From Legionella_C sp963803545 (GTDB lineage: Bacteria; Pseudomonadota; Gammaproteobacteria; Legionellales; Legionellaceae), in assembly GCA_963803545.1 (NCBI GenBank), contig CAWDMX010000004.1, positions 558,001-622,000 on the forward strand: a stretch of DNA of 64,000 nucleotides. The letters run 5' to 3'. This document shows positions 9,701 to 16,698 of this stretch, piece by piece. How positions within the stretch are numbered: the stretch's first letter is position 1; each line of letters starts with the position of its first letter. A program made the translations under genes and the position numbers. The notes beneath the pieces were generated by a model that saw only the letters and a program-made list of their open reading frames with translations, searched no databases and was not told the DNA's origin.

Positions 9701-12700
9701 TGGGGATGAGCTTGAGAACTCAGGATCCTTTACTAAACTATTTAGAAACACGGAGGTGTTGGTGATTAGTTCGCCCTTAGCGTTTGACGCCTGCTTTTCA
9801 AGCGCTTTAAATATTGACGACGCGAACGCTTGAGGAATTGCTACAAAAAAACCCTGGAAGATAAAATTGAACCTAAAACCTTCACATGAAGACTGCTTGT
9901 AGTCAATCCACTCCATAAGAATTTTATCAACAACTGCGGCTAATTGATTCAAGCTAGCGTCGTATATTACTATTGACAGAAACTTACATAATTCAATTAT
10001 CTCTTTTTTGACGCCCGTATCCGCATTGCGATGATTGACTAATTGAACAAAGTGCTCGACCTCCTCCAAGGTTAACAAAGTGTCGGCTTTACCAACGCCA
10101 CAAACAAAAACCGTTGTTAATACCTGTTCTACTGTGTAGCCTCCATCGTCTGTTGTGAACTCCATTTGCATCGTCACAACACGGTCTAAAATGGTCATTA
10201 AATCGGTATAATTTACTCTGTTATTGAAAGAGGCGATATAACGCATGAGCATTTTATAAATACTTTCAAGGCTTATTGATTGTGTCTTGCCATAGTTGTT
10301 CCACATGTTTTTTAATTTAGACGGATCCGTCAGTCTGTAAATACAATTATCATCAGCAACCGTGTTAATTCCCCACTTTTGTACTTTGATACCCGCCAAG
10401 TTTAATTGCATCTCTTGTGTTGCAATCTTAAAACCCTCGTATCGGGAAGCATAGAATGCTTCCAACGGACCTAAGCAAAGCTGTTGCAACCGACGGAGCT
10501 GCTCATCCGTATTGCGGGCGTTGCTTAAAATGGTCAGTAACCGGTCAAGGCCTACGTGCATGTCAGCAATAGGAAAATCGGGGTTGTTAAAAGGAAACGG
10601 GTCCGGTAGGTGATAGCCTGGCATTAATTTAGCAAACTGTTCTATAAAATAGTCAAAACTTGCGTAGCAGTGATGCAGTGTAGCAAATCGATGCGTCTTT
10701 GAATCATCATCCGAAATAATTATAAAATCGAAACCGTCGTCGTCCTCTTCTAATAATTGGGCTTTTTTTATAGCGGCGTTAGCAACGTGTTGTTTGGTTA
10801 ATTCACGCCACCAAATTAATTTTACGGGTGACAAATCACCTATTTGCTGAATGGCGTCTATCGATTCGGTGGTGGTAATTTCATTCCAATTTTTAGAGGG
10901 GGTAACAAAGCAGTCAATAAAATCAATAAAGTAGTCCGCGTCGCGCAACTTTAATTGAGTTAGTTGGGCAACCCACAGCGCGCAGGCGCTGTAGTTACCC
11001 ACATAGAGTATCTCGGCAAAAGCACTTAAATGTTCGGAGGTTAGTTGCTCGCCCAATAACGCCGTAATGTCTGTTAATAACCTACTGTGCGGGGAGGTCA
11101 CCTGGCTATCTAAGATTGCTTGTAATACAACGCTTTGATTGGCGAGCTTGCTGCCATCACCTTTTAGGTTAAAAAAATTGCGAACACAGTCTTCGAAAGA
11201 AGGATTGTTGTTGGTACCAATCCATTTTTTAGGATACAGGCGTTCGTAGAGCGCCGTGCATTGTTCTTTTGTTAGAAATTGTTCCATGTTTCCCTGCCAT
11301 TGCTTAGCGGGCATTCCTTTGTCAATGCGGGCTTTTAGTAACGACTCCCGAGGGTTGATGGAGTGGGTGCTAAAATTGCTTGCTAAAACGACGTGTTTAC
11401 TTTCATCTTCCGTTTGTTGCGATAAAAACAAACCGTCCGGCAAGTTGTCAGGATGCATGCCGTACTGGAAGCTTTCACTATTATCAATTAAATATTTTGC
11501 GGTAGTGCAGGTCATTCTATGAATGGCTTCTGGACAATAGTTGGCTAAAGATCCTACCAATAAATCCCAGTACGATTCGGGCTTTAGCGTTAAATAAGGT
11601 CTGTTTTCAAAAAAATGTTTCAGTTTCTCGCCAATATCTTTTCGGCTCACAAGTTCGTCACAGGTGTTGCATTCTGCGTAAACCTCTGTACCCACAGGGT
11701 TTAAATCGTCCTCAAAGTATGCTGTTGTAGTCGTTTCAACTTGTTGCTGCACCTGTTGTTGAACCTGTTGTTGCACCTCAACGGCTAAATTGCCAATGCT
11801 GCCATCCAACAAAGCCCAACCAATTCTACCTGGAACTACGGGTTTTGTTGCATCGGTTGTGGCGTCCGTTGACTGTGCGTTTCGAGCGTTATTTGCGCGC
11901 TTTTGATTCAGCATGTTATGCAGCGCACAAGCTTTTTCTGATAAATCGTCCCCAAAATGGAGTTCGCTCACGTGCAATTTATCTTTTAATAGCTCGGTTA
12001 ATTGAACTATTAACGATTCTGCATTAACACCGGCGCCTTCGGCCAATGTTACCGTAACCTCAAAAAGCTCGGGTGCGGTGATTAACGCGATAAATTCCTT
12101 ACTCAGTAGTTCATTCGCTGCAAGCGTCACTTTAGCTTTAGTAAAAGGAAGGCCTTTTTTTAACGCGTTACAAAGCAAGGTTGCCTGCGCTAAGGTAAAC
12201 AGCTCTAAGCGGTCTAAGCGTGAAAACGCTCGAATAGCTTGTTGATTTTGACTGAGATAGTTAAAAAATTGGTCAATGATTAATGCATTATTCGGCGCCT
12301 GAGGCAGCGGCAAAGTATCCACCCCCTCATCCGATACGTTTTGGCAATATTTATTAAACGCGCCCAACCACAACTCATGAGCGGTGTTTGAAGTGCTCGT
12401 TGCCGCTTGCGTATTTTTACACCACGCAACAGCCGCATTGAAGGGCTTTAATTCTGAATTTTCCGAGAGAATGGTTACTCTGGGCGGCACTGTAATTAAA
12501 TAATGTTCTAGCCGTTTAATATCCAACTCACCGCTTGTAACAACAGTAAGTGTTGTGATGGCGGGATTTTCTTTGATTTTAATAAAAATAGCTTTAAGGA
12601 TTAATTCCTTGGAAAAGCCTTCAATCTTAAGACTAAAATCTATAGTGCAGAGTTCAGTGCTTTCAGCGATGAACCGCAGGGATTCATCAGCAAGCAGTTT

Positions 12701-14161
12701 TTTAAGATTCACACCTTCCGTAATCGCGTCTTGTAATTGTTGCGCATTAAACCGTAATCCACCAACAGCTTTATTATCAGCGAAGCGTTGATGAATTTTT
12801 TGTGTGCTAACAACGCCGTCTTTTGAAAACAACCGCTCGAAGATAACATCAGCAACCCGGGGCTCAAGTCGGTAAGACGCGTCTTGAGGGGAATACAATG
12901 CTTTCATTTTTTCGGTAAGCTTATCCGTGCGGCTCAAAGCGTCAAACTGTTGCGGAGTTAGTGGGTAATGGGCAATCAGTTGTTTATACAATTCGGCTGT
13001 ATAATCGGACGGACTTTTACAAGCAATTAAAGCACGCAGCGCTTTTGGCGCGTCCGTCTCATAAATAGCGCGAGCAACCGCTTGAAGCGCACGATAACCG
13101 CAGGTATAGCCGTCTTGCTGGCTGCCTTCGGTGTTCCCATAACAAACGGGCTTTAGGTTGGCTCCGGGAAATGCGCCAAAGTACACGTCACCATTGGCGT
13201 TATCAACCAACGCCTCGTTGTTTTCATTGTACGCAACGGCTTGTTTAATCTCCTTTTCTATGCGTGATTTATCCGTGCTCGATAAATGCAAGCTGTCGGT
13301 ATAAGTAGGGCTGATAGTCGTGGGGTTAGTGCTTGGGTCAATATTAAAACCTAAGCCTACCCAGTGATTGCCCGTCTCGTACACGGTTTTTTTGCCATGG
13401 CTTTGCACATTTATAATAAAGAATAAGTTATAAGGATTTTTTGTATCGCCATGTTCTTCTCGGGAAAAATGAAGGCTTGTACCAATACTTTTGGCATCAA
13501 AAGGAAGAACCGATACATTGTTTAATTGATAAATTCTTAAGGCACGCTCAATATCCATATCCGTTAACCACTCTTGAGGACCCAAGCAGTCAAAAAGAAA
13601 CTTTTCCAACACACCTGTTTTGCTAAAAGAGTCTTTATCTACAATAGGCTCCACACGGTTCGTGCGCGTTTTAAGCCATAGGTGCCACTTAGCTAGCATG
13701 TTAGACGAATCAATCACTAGTTCATGCGACTCATCGCGGCTATTAATGTTAAAGGGACAAATTAAGGCAAGTGTTGCCAAGTCAGGTACGTTACAAAGTA
13801 TTGTATCGGTTTCGTTGGATGCAATAGACGCAAGCGATATATAGCTACCATGAAGTTGGTTAAATGCATCAAATTCCGTTAACAGCCTTATGCCCGCAAT
13901 GCCTTTGATAGATAATGCTTCGCTGGCAGCTATAACGTTATAGACTTTACTAAAACTCTCGAACTCTGGACTTGTAGGAAACTTCAAACTACTGGGTTTT
14001 TGATGCTGAGCTGCGAATTCATTCGTAAGGTTTGGTGTAAGCCCTGAGCAATACTGTAAATCGTCTTCGCTAAGTTCACCGCGGTTGAGGGCTAAACGCA
14101 ACGCTACTAATCGACGCTGAATTATCATAAGTTGCGTTTTATTATGCACATCTAAGCTCAT
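3749..14161 (-). CDS. Giant protein with Ulp1-like cysteine protease and SecA-like ATPase domains (candidate effector)
   Basis: The protein has 3470 residues. Near the N terminus is a clan CE (Ulp1/deubiquitinase-type) signature in the right order and spacing: His266 in GNHWVGL, Asp289 in YTDSL, Gln348 in GSQQDGY and Cys354 in TCGYRA. Ulp1 likewise has Gln six residues before Cys. Such proteases cut ubiquitin, SUMO or NEDD8 linkages, or acetylate like YopJ. At about 2270-2830 lies a SecA-like superfamily 2 motor: Walker A IKTGQGKS (Lys2301), VVDESD (2397-2400) in the DEAD-box position, GMTGTAGS, STVLGRGADISV, and motif VI QRSGRTARNGRPG (2787-2799). It lacks recognisable SecA preprotein-binding order and the zinc tail, so it is not the housekeeping SecA. 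The middle 1900 residues are mostly helical, with acidic patches and a short QQQV repeat. The tail is acidic and polar. Substrate and translocation route are unknown; calling it an effector is inference. Confidence 0.8.
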   Translation of the reverse strand: MSLDVHNKTQLMIIQRRLVALRLALNRGELSEDDLQYCSGLTPNLTNEFAAQHQKPSSLKFPTSPEFESFSKVYNVIAASEALSIKGIAGIRLLTEFDAFNQLHGSYISLASIASNETDTILCNVPDLATLALICPFNINSRDESHELVIDSSNMLAKWHLWLKTRTNRVEPIVDKDSFSKTGVLEKFLFDCLGPQEWLTDMDIERALRIYQLNNVSVLPFDAKSIGTSLHFSREEHGDTKNPYNLFFIINVQSHGKKTVYETGNHWVGLGFNIDPSTNPTTISPTYTDSLHLSSTDKSRIEKEIKQAVAYNENNEALVDNANGDVYFGAFPGANLKPVCYGNTEGSQQDGYTCGYRALQAVARAIYETDAPKALRALIACKSPSDYTAELYKQLIAHYPLTPQQFDALSRTDKLTEKMKALYSPQDASYRLEPRVADVIFERLFSKDGVVSTQKIHQRFADNKAVGGLRFNAQQLQDAITEGVNLKKLLADESLRFIAESTELCTIDFSLKIEGFSKELILKAIFIKIKENPAITTLTVVTSGELDIKRLEHYLITVPPRVTILSENSELKPFNAAVAWCKNTQAATSTSNTAHELWLGAFNKYCQNVSDEGVDTLPLPQAPNNALIIDQFFNYLSQNQQAIRAFSRLDRLELFTLAQATLLCNALKKGLPFTKAKVTLAANELLSKEFIALITAPELFEVTVTLAEGAGVNAESLIVQLTELLKDKLHVSELHFGDDLSEKACALHNMLNQKRANNARNAQSTDATTDATKPVVPGRIGWALLDGSIGNLAVEVQQQVQQQVQQQVETTTTAYFEDDLNPVGTEVYAECNTCDELVSRKDIGEKLKHFFENRPYLTLKPESYWDLLVGSLANYCPEAIHRMTCTTAKYLIDNSESFQYGMHPDNLPDGLFLSQQTEDESKHVVLASNFSTHSINPRESLLKARIDKGMPAKQWQGNMEQFLTKEQCTALYERLYPKKWIGTNNNPSFEDCVRNFFNLKGDGSKLANQSVVLQAILDSQVTSPHSRLLTDITALLGEQLTSEHLSAFAEILYVGNYSACALWVAQLTQLKLRDADYFIDFIDCFVTPSKNWNEITTTESIDAIQQIGDLSPVKLIWWRELTKQHVANAAIKKAQLLEEDDDGFDFIIISDDDSKTHRFATLHHCYASFDYFIEQFAKLMPGYHLPDPFPFNNPDFPIADMHVGLDRLLTILSNARNTDEQLRRLQQLCLGPLEAFYASRYEGFKIATQEMQLNLAGIKVQKWGINTVADDNCIYRLTDPSKLKNMWNNYGKTQSISLESIYKMLMRYIASFNNRVNYTDLMTILDRVVTMQMEFTTDDGGYTVEQVLTTVFVCGVGKADTLLTLEEVEHFVQLVNHRNADTGVKKEIIELCKFLSIVIYDASLNQLAAVVDKILMEWIDYKQSSCEGFRFNFIFQGFFVAIPQAFASSIFKALEKQASNAKGELITNTSVFLNSLVKDPEFSSSSPLAIIGCWDKRFDLNDARNKDYNVRLLQQFVQCLACIAIEKTDLGIKIIYPQMTYELAKIALKILNKDFSDNSVGSDASEPPLVTKIKELQPFACMLHPLTNPVMLKLIAFVNQHANSDNEKIKATLTAIQDSVDRILSDPHLKKARDYQLILKNIKEKSDRSVHHHASLSKAMQRFQSIDVSASTELPNIDEFSALMDTISHHVDKAQCALSAREIDQILQQALPASIQFETVTDTAINASQNANIADVLSAGINDMVAIINDYVDNLSPLLKAAAKTALYSDTMFGDRCIALTESRGGSLLIEKLNQLKTLPENTAITPVKNAVADILIRFYESQVRARCTDMPCVVEELFNRALPNPLSREGNNFDQIVEQFPNEISRVGEVVSCLRAIREQRPRSFESIVALIRNHQNVADLNSEKIFNIMQPVATSLPANQHFPKETLKLVLATANDEQHYQRSLTLLRTLLPDNTNKYTLDTTLFEQLFRLGDKEIVDKTILQTLLDECVPDKKPYLQPLIALLDENDDESNKDLSIYDQYVALKNTINNEALLTTIVTVYPKPEDFRTFTTHYLQLDEKPDATVLQLILEQAQSGSSPDKIFELLKVLKENKNQAPRIWDLLRANPKPNLDELLDALATSQLEALVKRYDVDPYNYRSANPSLNNTLYDDTRFTLLVDQLKDMGQGRSLLRTERQQLHDWLCYVNYCGKQPIITTLSASKKAVKDMYRSEIKALVDFYKHEISKDDAHVSPKDKHRYKLQYIALMRECMYRTTCKPPTVENSHQGNGMHAYPTQLLYLFLTIQHNNNMVGQIKTGQGKSLTAAMAAALSWLEGYTVDVATSDSVLANDNYEENKYFFDYLGIKTHLITQNSQPQAYQRGGINYSTIPDLAFYRSAMISQGQEALFADKSLAVVDESDFFILDDDNRYRQATPLEHAITGNESPYKWAYQIIVNYVDNQDTITIKEETVYLSEIKRLLQKGLRDVPVEQQAVFNTLTQAGNEDIYQKRLTTWMLAAISSKKLIEGIHYKVLPVKKMIQGEEQEFSKACRLVNSIPQIQAQFSNAVQQFLHVRQNNRNEKKLQGRLADFLVEPETAYISSLNASLVLERYNRIIGMTGTAGSLSEIKEQNANYKKMQLIEIPPFNTSKLSTLKPRLTHKKFLDNTTRENTQHIHMIVEDILHHLKQKDPKKNGIPPVLVHVGTEQQGQAIIGALQTQLARPKNERLKSQTTIQEFFSSIKPTEQERYEEAVAVKKKAGENGCVSFSTVLGRGADISVAHKKGLYVISTTADTLLYSAEDLMRSARQRSGRTARNGRPGTFKYILKRSEFMAAFEGQARKILKRLPAEINAVENAIAQLNAVRSPIRRRAREVREQVDAIKYTFQRAFEEQLKNATTTDEKATLTTGWTNFLDHFDNYLATNEHQLDIALLIDFACTNWAQVGTKVFTADDFIQFAQPKPQPEMERYTPPEELLPVQAKTLPQLLGSIQGSNNTKSVLSTESILKTLNLNGTETSHLKKEIRRILQASYKAHTTANLKAITANEKALNDVAALIKNFGNNDAISCLDEESQTHYHRLLQSKHAFENQHIRYLTRFMKRAYDFLPEQTSAWKLKNQDNYWGGSTDSSIPSIKKILIDELCHYKNNKWTLSPVSGDRKGRVRDLIQSLESENCDSTTILAAIGEARVTLLTDDCFKNRQLDSGINGRLFTLLDKAQKIILSSEPPKNTELFEEGLKKQCFNINEVISTAYIRRLDDALVADLNLKSYLKNDSDSGPQSYLKLMQLQSVVALVLTNPAVIQQHTVLVKLNSYLDAVRRDLADYHKTNNRPFTETIALTATHAIQHTIKDIGKQKYDRTVIDNAQLDKVTQGIKMDEHHTVPFSIADTVTSEIKSKVLFKLLNTQLGYQRLLKGLEKSFSVFKKSSEKLTFTQLTIEAAPQKSATDSFCIKINFEIAGKPHSISLNSDNTFKTLFVIPDKSEENAIAPPSSPGF

Positions 14162-14494
14162 AATTACTCAATTCATTTGAAGAAGACTAAGTAAATTCTA
14201 GCGTAGCCTCATTAAGGTAATATTAAGAAGCACTATGATTTATTGTTTGATTATTTGTGCTTATTGATGCTGGACTCACTTGATTGGGGAGTAGAAAAAG
14301 GCGCAGGGCATCGTCGAAAAAAATCAAGAGGAAAGTTAAAATTGTTGCCATCATGAGCATGGATGGCAACGCTATGCTTAGTTTCAAGTGGCGGCATAAA
14401 CTCGCCTAAAATAAGTCTGTCTTTACGATTGTCCTATTTTTGCGACAGACCAAAAAAAGGAATGACACCCAATTTTAATGAACTATTAAATACT
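14162..14494. other. Intergenic region, no gene seen
   Basis: These 333 bp hold the 5' side of the giant gene and the 3' side of roxA. Contents are an imperfect palindrome GCCATCATGAGCATGGATGGC near 14350 and the inverted TCTGTCGCAAAAA motif at 14438-14450 that matches the repeat at 3706. No open frame of note. Confidence 0.5.
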
Positions 14495-15658
14495 TTAAAG
14501 TATCCGCAACCATTGCAACTGCCATAATTCAAATAGAAACTGCCAATCATGTGAATTTTTACATAAGCTTTTGATTGACTTAACGGATAGTTCAGGCTCA
14601 TTCGCTATGCTTATTATTAGAGCTAATGACACAGGGGCACAAGGCCAATTACAGCCATTAATAAACAGCGTTACTCGTTCTTCTTCTTGAAAATAGGCAA
14701 AGCGACACAGGCTTTCTTTCACAGCCATCTTGCCGTCCACTAATTGCGCCATAAAATCTTTTGTGTGAACCTGTTCTAAAGCTAATGGAAGCAGGCGTTC
14801 GGCTTGCTCGTCGAGTCGTGTTACAAAACAACCATACCAGTTTGTGGTTAAAGGCGACTGCTTGATGGCGTCGTGCATTAAATTTTGAGTGCTCTGTATC
14901 GCGGACAAGGGAATTTCATTGGTATTTTTAACGCAATTCCAATTGGGATCTTGATACAGGTTTGTTAATGCGCCGGCTTGAGACGCAAAATCCCCAAAGC
15001 TTTCCCAAAGCTCCAGTGCTTTATAACTTCGATAGCCAAAAGAATAAGTTATACACTGCGCCGATTCCGACACACCATGATGGCCCACATTGGCTGGCAA
15101 GTAGAGCATATCACCTTCATTTAAAGTAAATTCTTGCTCGGTTTCAAACGTTTTCATTATTCGCAAAACACTGTCATCAACGGCGTTCTCAGGAGTGCAC
15201 TTTTTAGTGGTAAGACTCCATTTACGCACTCCTTGGGCTTGGTATAAAAAAACATCGTAATCGTCGTAGTGCGGGCCTACACTGCCCGATAAGGCCGCAA
15301 GACTTATCATGATATCGTCAATGCGCCAACTGGGAATACCACGAAAAAAGCGCAGAGCCTCCGCAACTTCCGGTATTAATTTATCGACTCCTTGAACTAA
15401 AAGCGTCCAATTTGATGCGGGTAAACTGGTAAGTTCGCTTTCTTCAAAAGGCCCGTATTTAATACGCCATTGCGGGCTATCTTCTAAAGACTCCCATATT
15501 AGACGACTTTCAACGTCCTCTTCTAAAGCAAGCCCTGCTAGCTCTTCAGCACTGAGAGGATTTTTAAAGTCGGGTAGGGCATTACGAATAACGACGGGCT
15601 TTTTTTGCCAGTAGTTATTCAAAAATTCCTCTAAATTATCGGTATTAAAATGAATCAT
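14495..15658 (-). CDS. roxA: Ribosomal oxygenase RoxA (50S L16 arginine 3-hydroxylase, cupin/JmjC type)
   Basis: This is an Fe(II)/2-oxoglutarate dioxygenase of the YcfD/RoxA family, which hydroxylates an arginine of ribosomal protein L16. The iron ligands are visible in the cupin core: His130 and Asp132 in GPHYDDYDVF and His193 in ANVGHHGVS. Length (387) and the dimerisation plus C-terminal winged-helix-like regions fit the bacterial family (373 in E. coli). It is transcribed in the same direction as the relA operon, 116 bp downstream of the YfcH-like gene, so it may be co-transcribed. Symbol assigned from family resemblance. Confidence 0.85.
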   Translation of the reverse strand: MIHFNTDNLEEFLNNYWQKKPVVIRNALPDFKNPLSAEELAGLALEEDVESRLIWESLEDSPQWRIKYGPFEESELTSLPASNWTLLVQGVDKLIPEVAEALRFFRGIPSWRIDDIMISLAALSGSVGPHYDDYDVFLYQAQGVRKWSLTTKKCTPENAVDDSVLRIMKTFETEQEFTLNEGDMLYLPANVGHHGVSESAQCITYSFGYRSYKALELWESFGDFASQAGALTNLYQDPNWNCVKNTNEIPLSAIQSTQNLMHDAIKQSPLTTNWYGCFVTRLDEQAERLLPLALEQVHTKDFMAQLVDGKMAVKESLCRFAYFQEEERVTLFINGCNWPCAPVSLALIISIANEPELSVKSIKSLCKNSHDWQFLFELWQLQWLRIL

Positions 15659-15774
15659 AGATAAAACGCGCTCTACTTAAATAAATGAATGACAACAGAT
15701 TTTTAGTGCATCTAATTGCAACGACCCGTTTGGGGTTTGGTACAGCCGGTCGATACACTAAGGCTACTAAATGG

Positions 15775-16695
15775 TTATTTTTTAAACTCGTTCGCTAAAG
15801 CCTCTTGCAGCTTGGGATAGACAAAATTATACCCGCTACCAACAAGACGGTTTGGTACTACGGACTGCCCCTTGAGCAATAAGTACTCACCCATTTCACC
15901 AAACAAAAGTTTAACCACCATAGCTGGCATTTTCATTAGTAAGGGACGATGCAAAACAGAAGCTAAGGTTTTAGCAAAAACTTTTTGGCTAACGGGGTTT
16001 GGGGAGGTAATATTGAATACTCCTGTTAACTGTGGGTTGTTGACTAAAAAAACGAGAGCACCTATTAAATCATCCCTATGCACCCAGGATATTACTTGTT
16101 TCCCGGTACCTAAAATTGCGCCTAAACCTAAGTAATAACTAGTCTTGATTTTCTTCAACAACCCCTCATGCTTATCCAATACTACGCCAAATCGTGGATT
16201 GGTAACCTTCATTCCGTAATCTATGCCGGGTTGAAGCGCCTGTTGCCAGCGAACCGCTAAGTCGCTAAGAAAATCTAAGGGTTTATCCACTTCAATGGCG
16301 GATTCTTCGTCGTAGGTTTGAGGGCAGGGGCTGCTGTTACTGCCGTAAATACCTACAGCATTTGCACAAATAAAATGTGGTTTAGCCTGGCTTGCTTGGC
16401 ACCAGACAATAAGTTGGGATGTAGTGGTAACGCGTGAGTCTATAAGTTGTTTTTTTACGGCTGGTGTCCAACGTTTTGCAGCAATATTCTCTCCGCACAA
16501 ATTGATAATTAGATCAAAAGAATTTGGATTCCAATTATTCAAGGTTTCCCACGTTATACCATTAATAGGGTATGAAAAATGCTGCTGAAGTTTGGCTTTA
16601 TCTCGCCCTAAAACGGTTAAAGTATGATCTTTTGTCAGCGCATCGACTAGATTTTTTCCTATAAAGCCAGAGGCACCAGCCAGTAATATATTCAT
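15775..16695 (-). CDS. yfcH: TIGR01777-type NAD(P)-dependent epimerase, YfcH-like
   Basis: This is an extended short-chain dehydrogenase fold protein. The N-terminal dinucleotide-binding motif GASGFIG is at residues 7-13. LCGENIAAKRW and the later SWVHRDDLIGAL and VFNITSPNPVS are typical of the YfcH/SDR39U1 family. The C-terminal DUF1731 region ends in the usual GSGYNFVYPKLQEAL. The substrate of this family is not known. The ATG at 16695 lies 3 bp after the relA stop with AAGGA upstream, so it is the third gene of an rlmD-relA-yfcH operon. Confidence 0.85.
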   Translation of the reverse strand: MNILLAGASGFIGKNLVDALTKDHTLTVLGRDKAKLQQHFSYPINGITWETLNNWNPNSFDLIINLCGENIAAKRWTPAVKKQLIDSRVTTTSQLIVWCQASQAKPHFICANAVGIYGSNSSPCPQTYDEESAIEVDKPLDFLSDLAVRWQQALQPGIDYGMKVTNPRFGVVLDKHEGLLKKIKTSYYLGLGAILGTGKQVISWVHRDDLIGALVFLVNNPQLTGVFNITSPNPVSQKVFAKTLASVLHRPLLMKMPAMVVKLLFGEMGEYLLLKGQSVVPNRLVGSGYNFVYPKLQEALANEFKK

Positions 16696-16698
16696 TCG

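Noticed and set aside
3749..14161. Housekeeping SecA
   Set aside because: The motor is buried in a 3470-residue chain, has altered Walker motifs and no SecA C-terminal zinc tail.
14488..14503. ATACTTTAAAGTAT palindrome at the end of roxA as a binding site
   Set aside because: It overlaps the stop region of the gene, is AT-only apart from two pairs, and can arise by chance in this composition.
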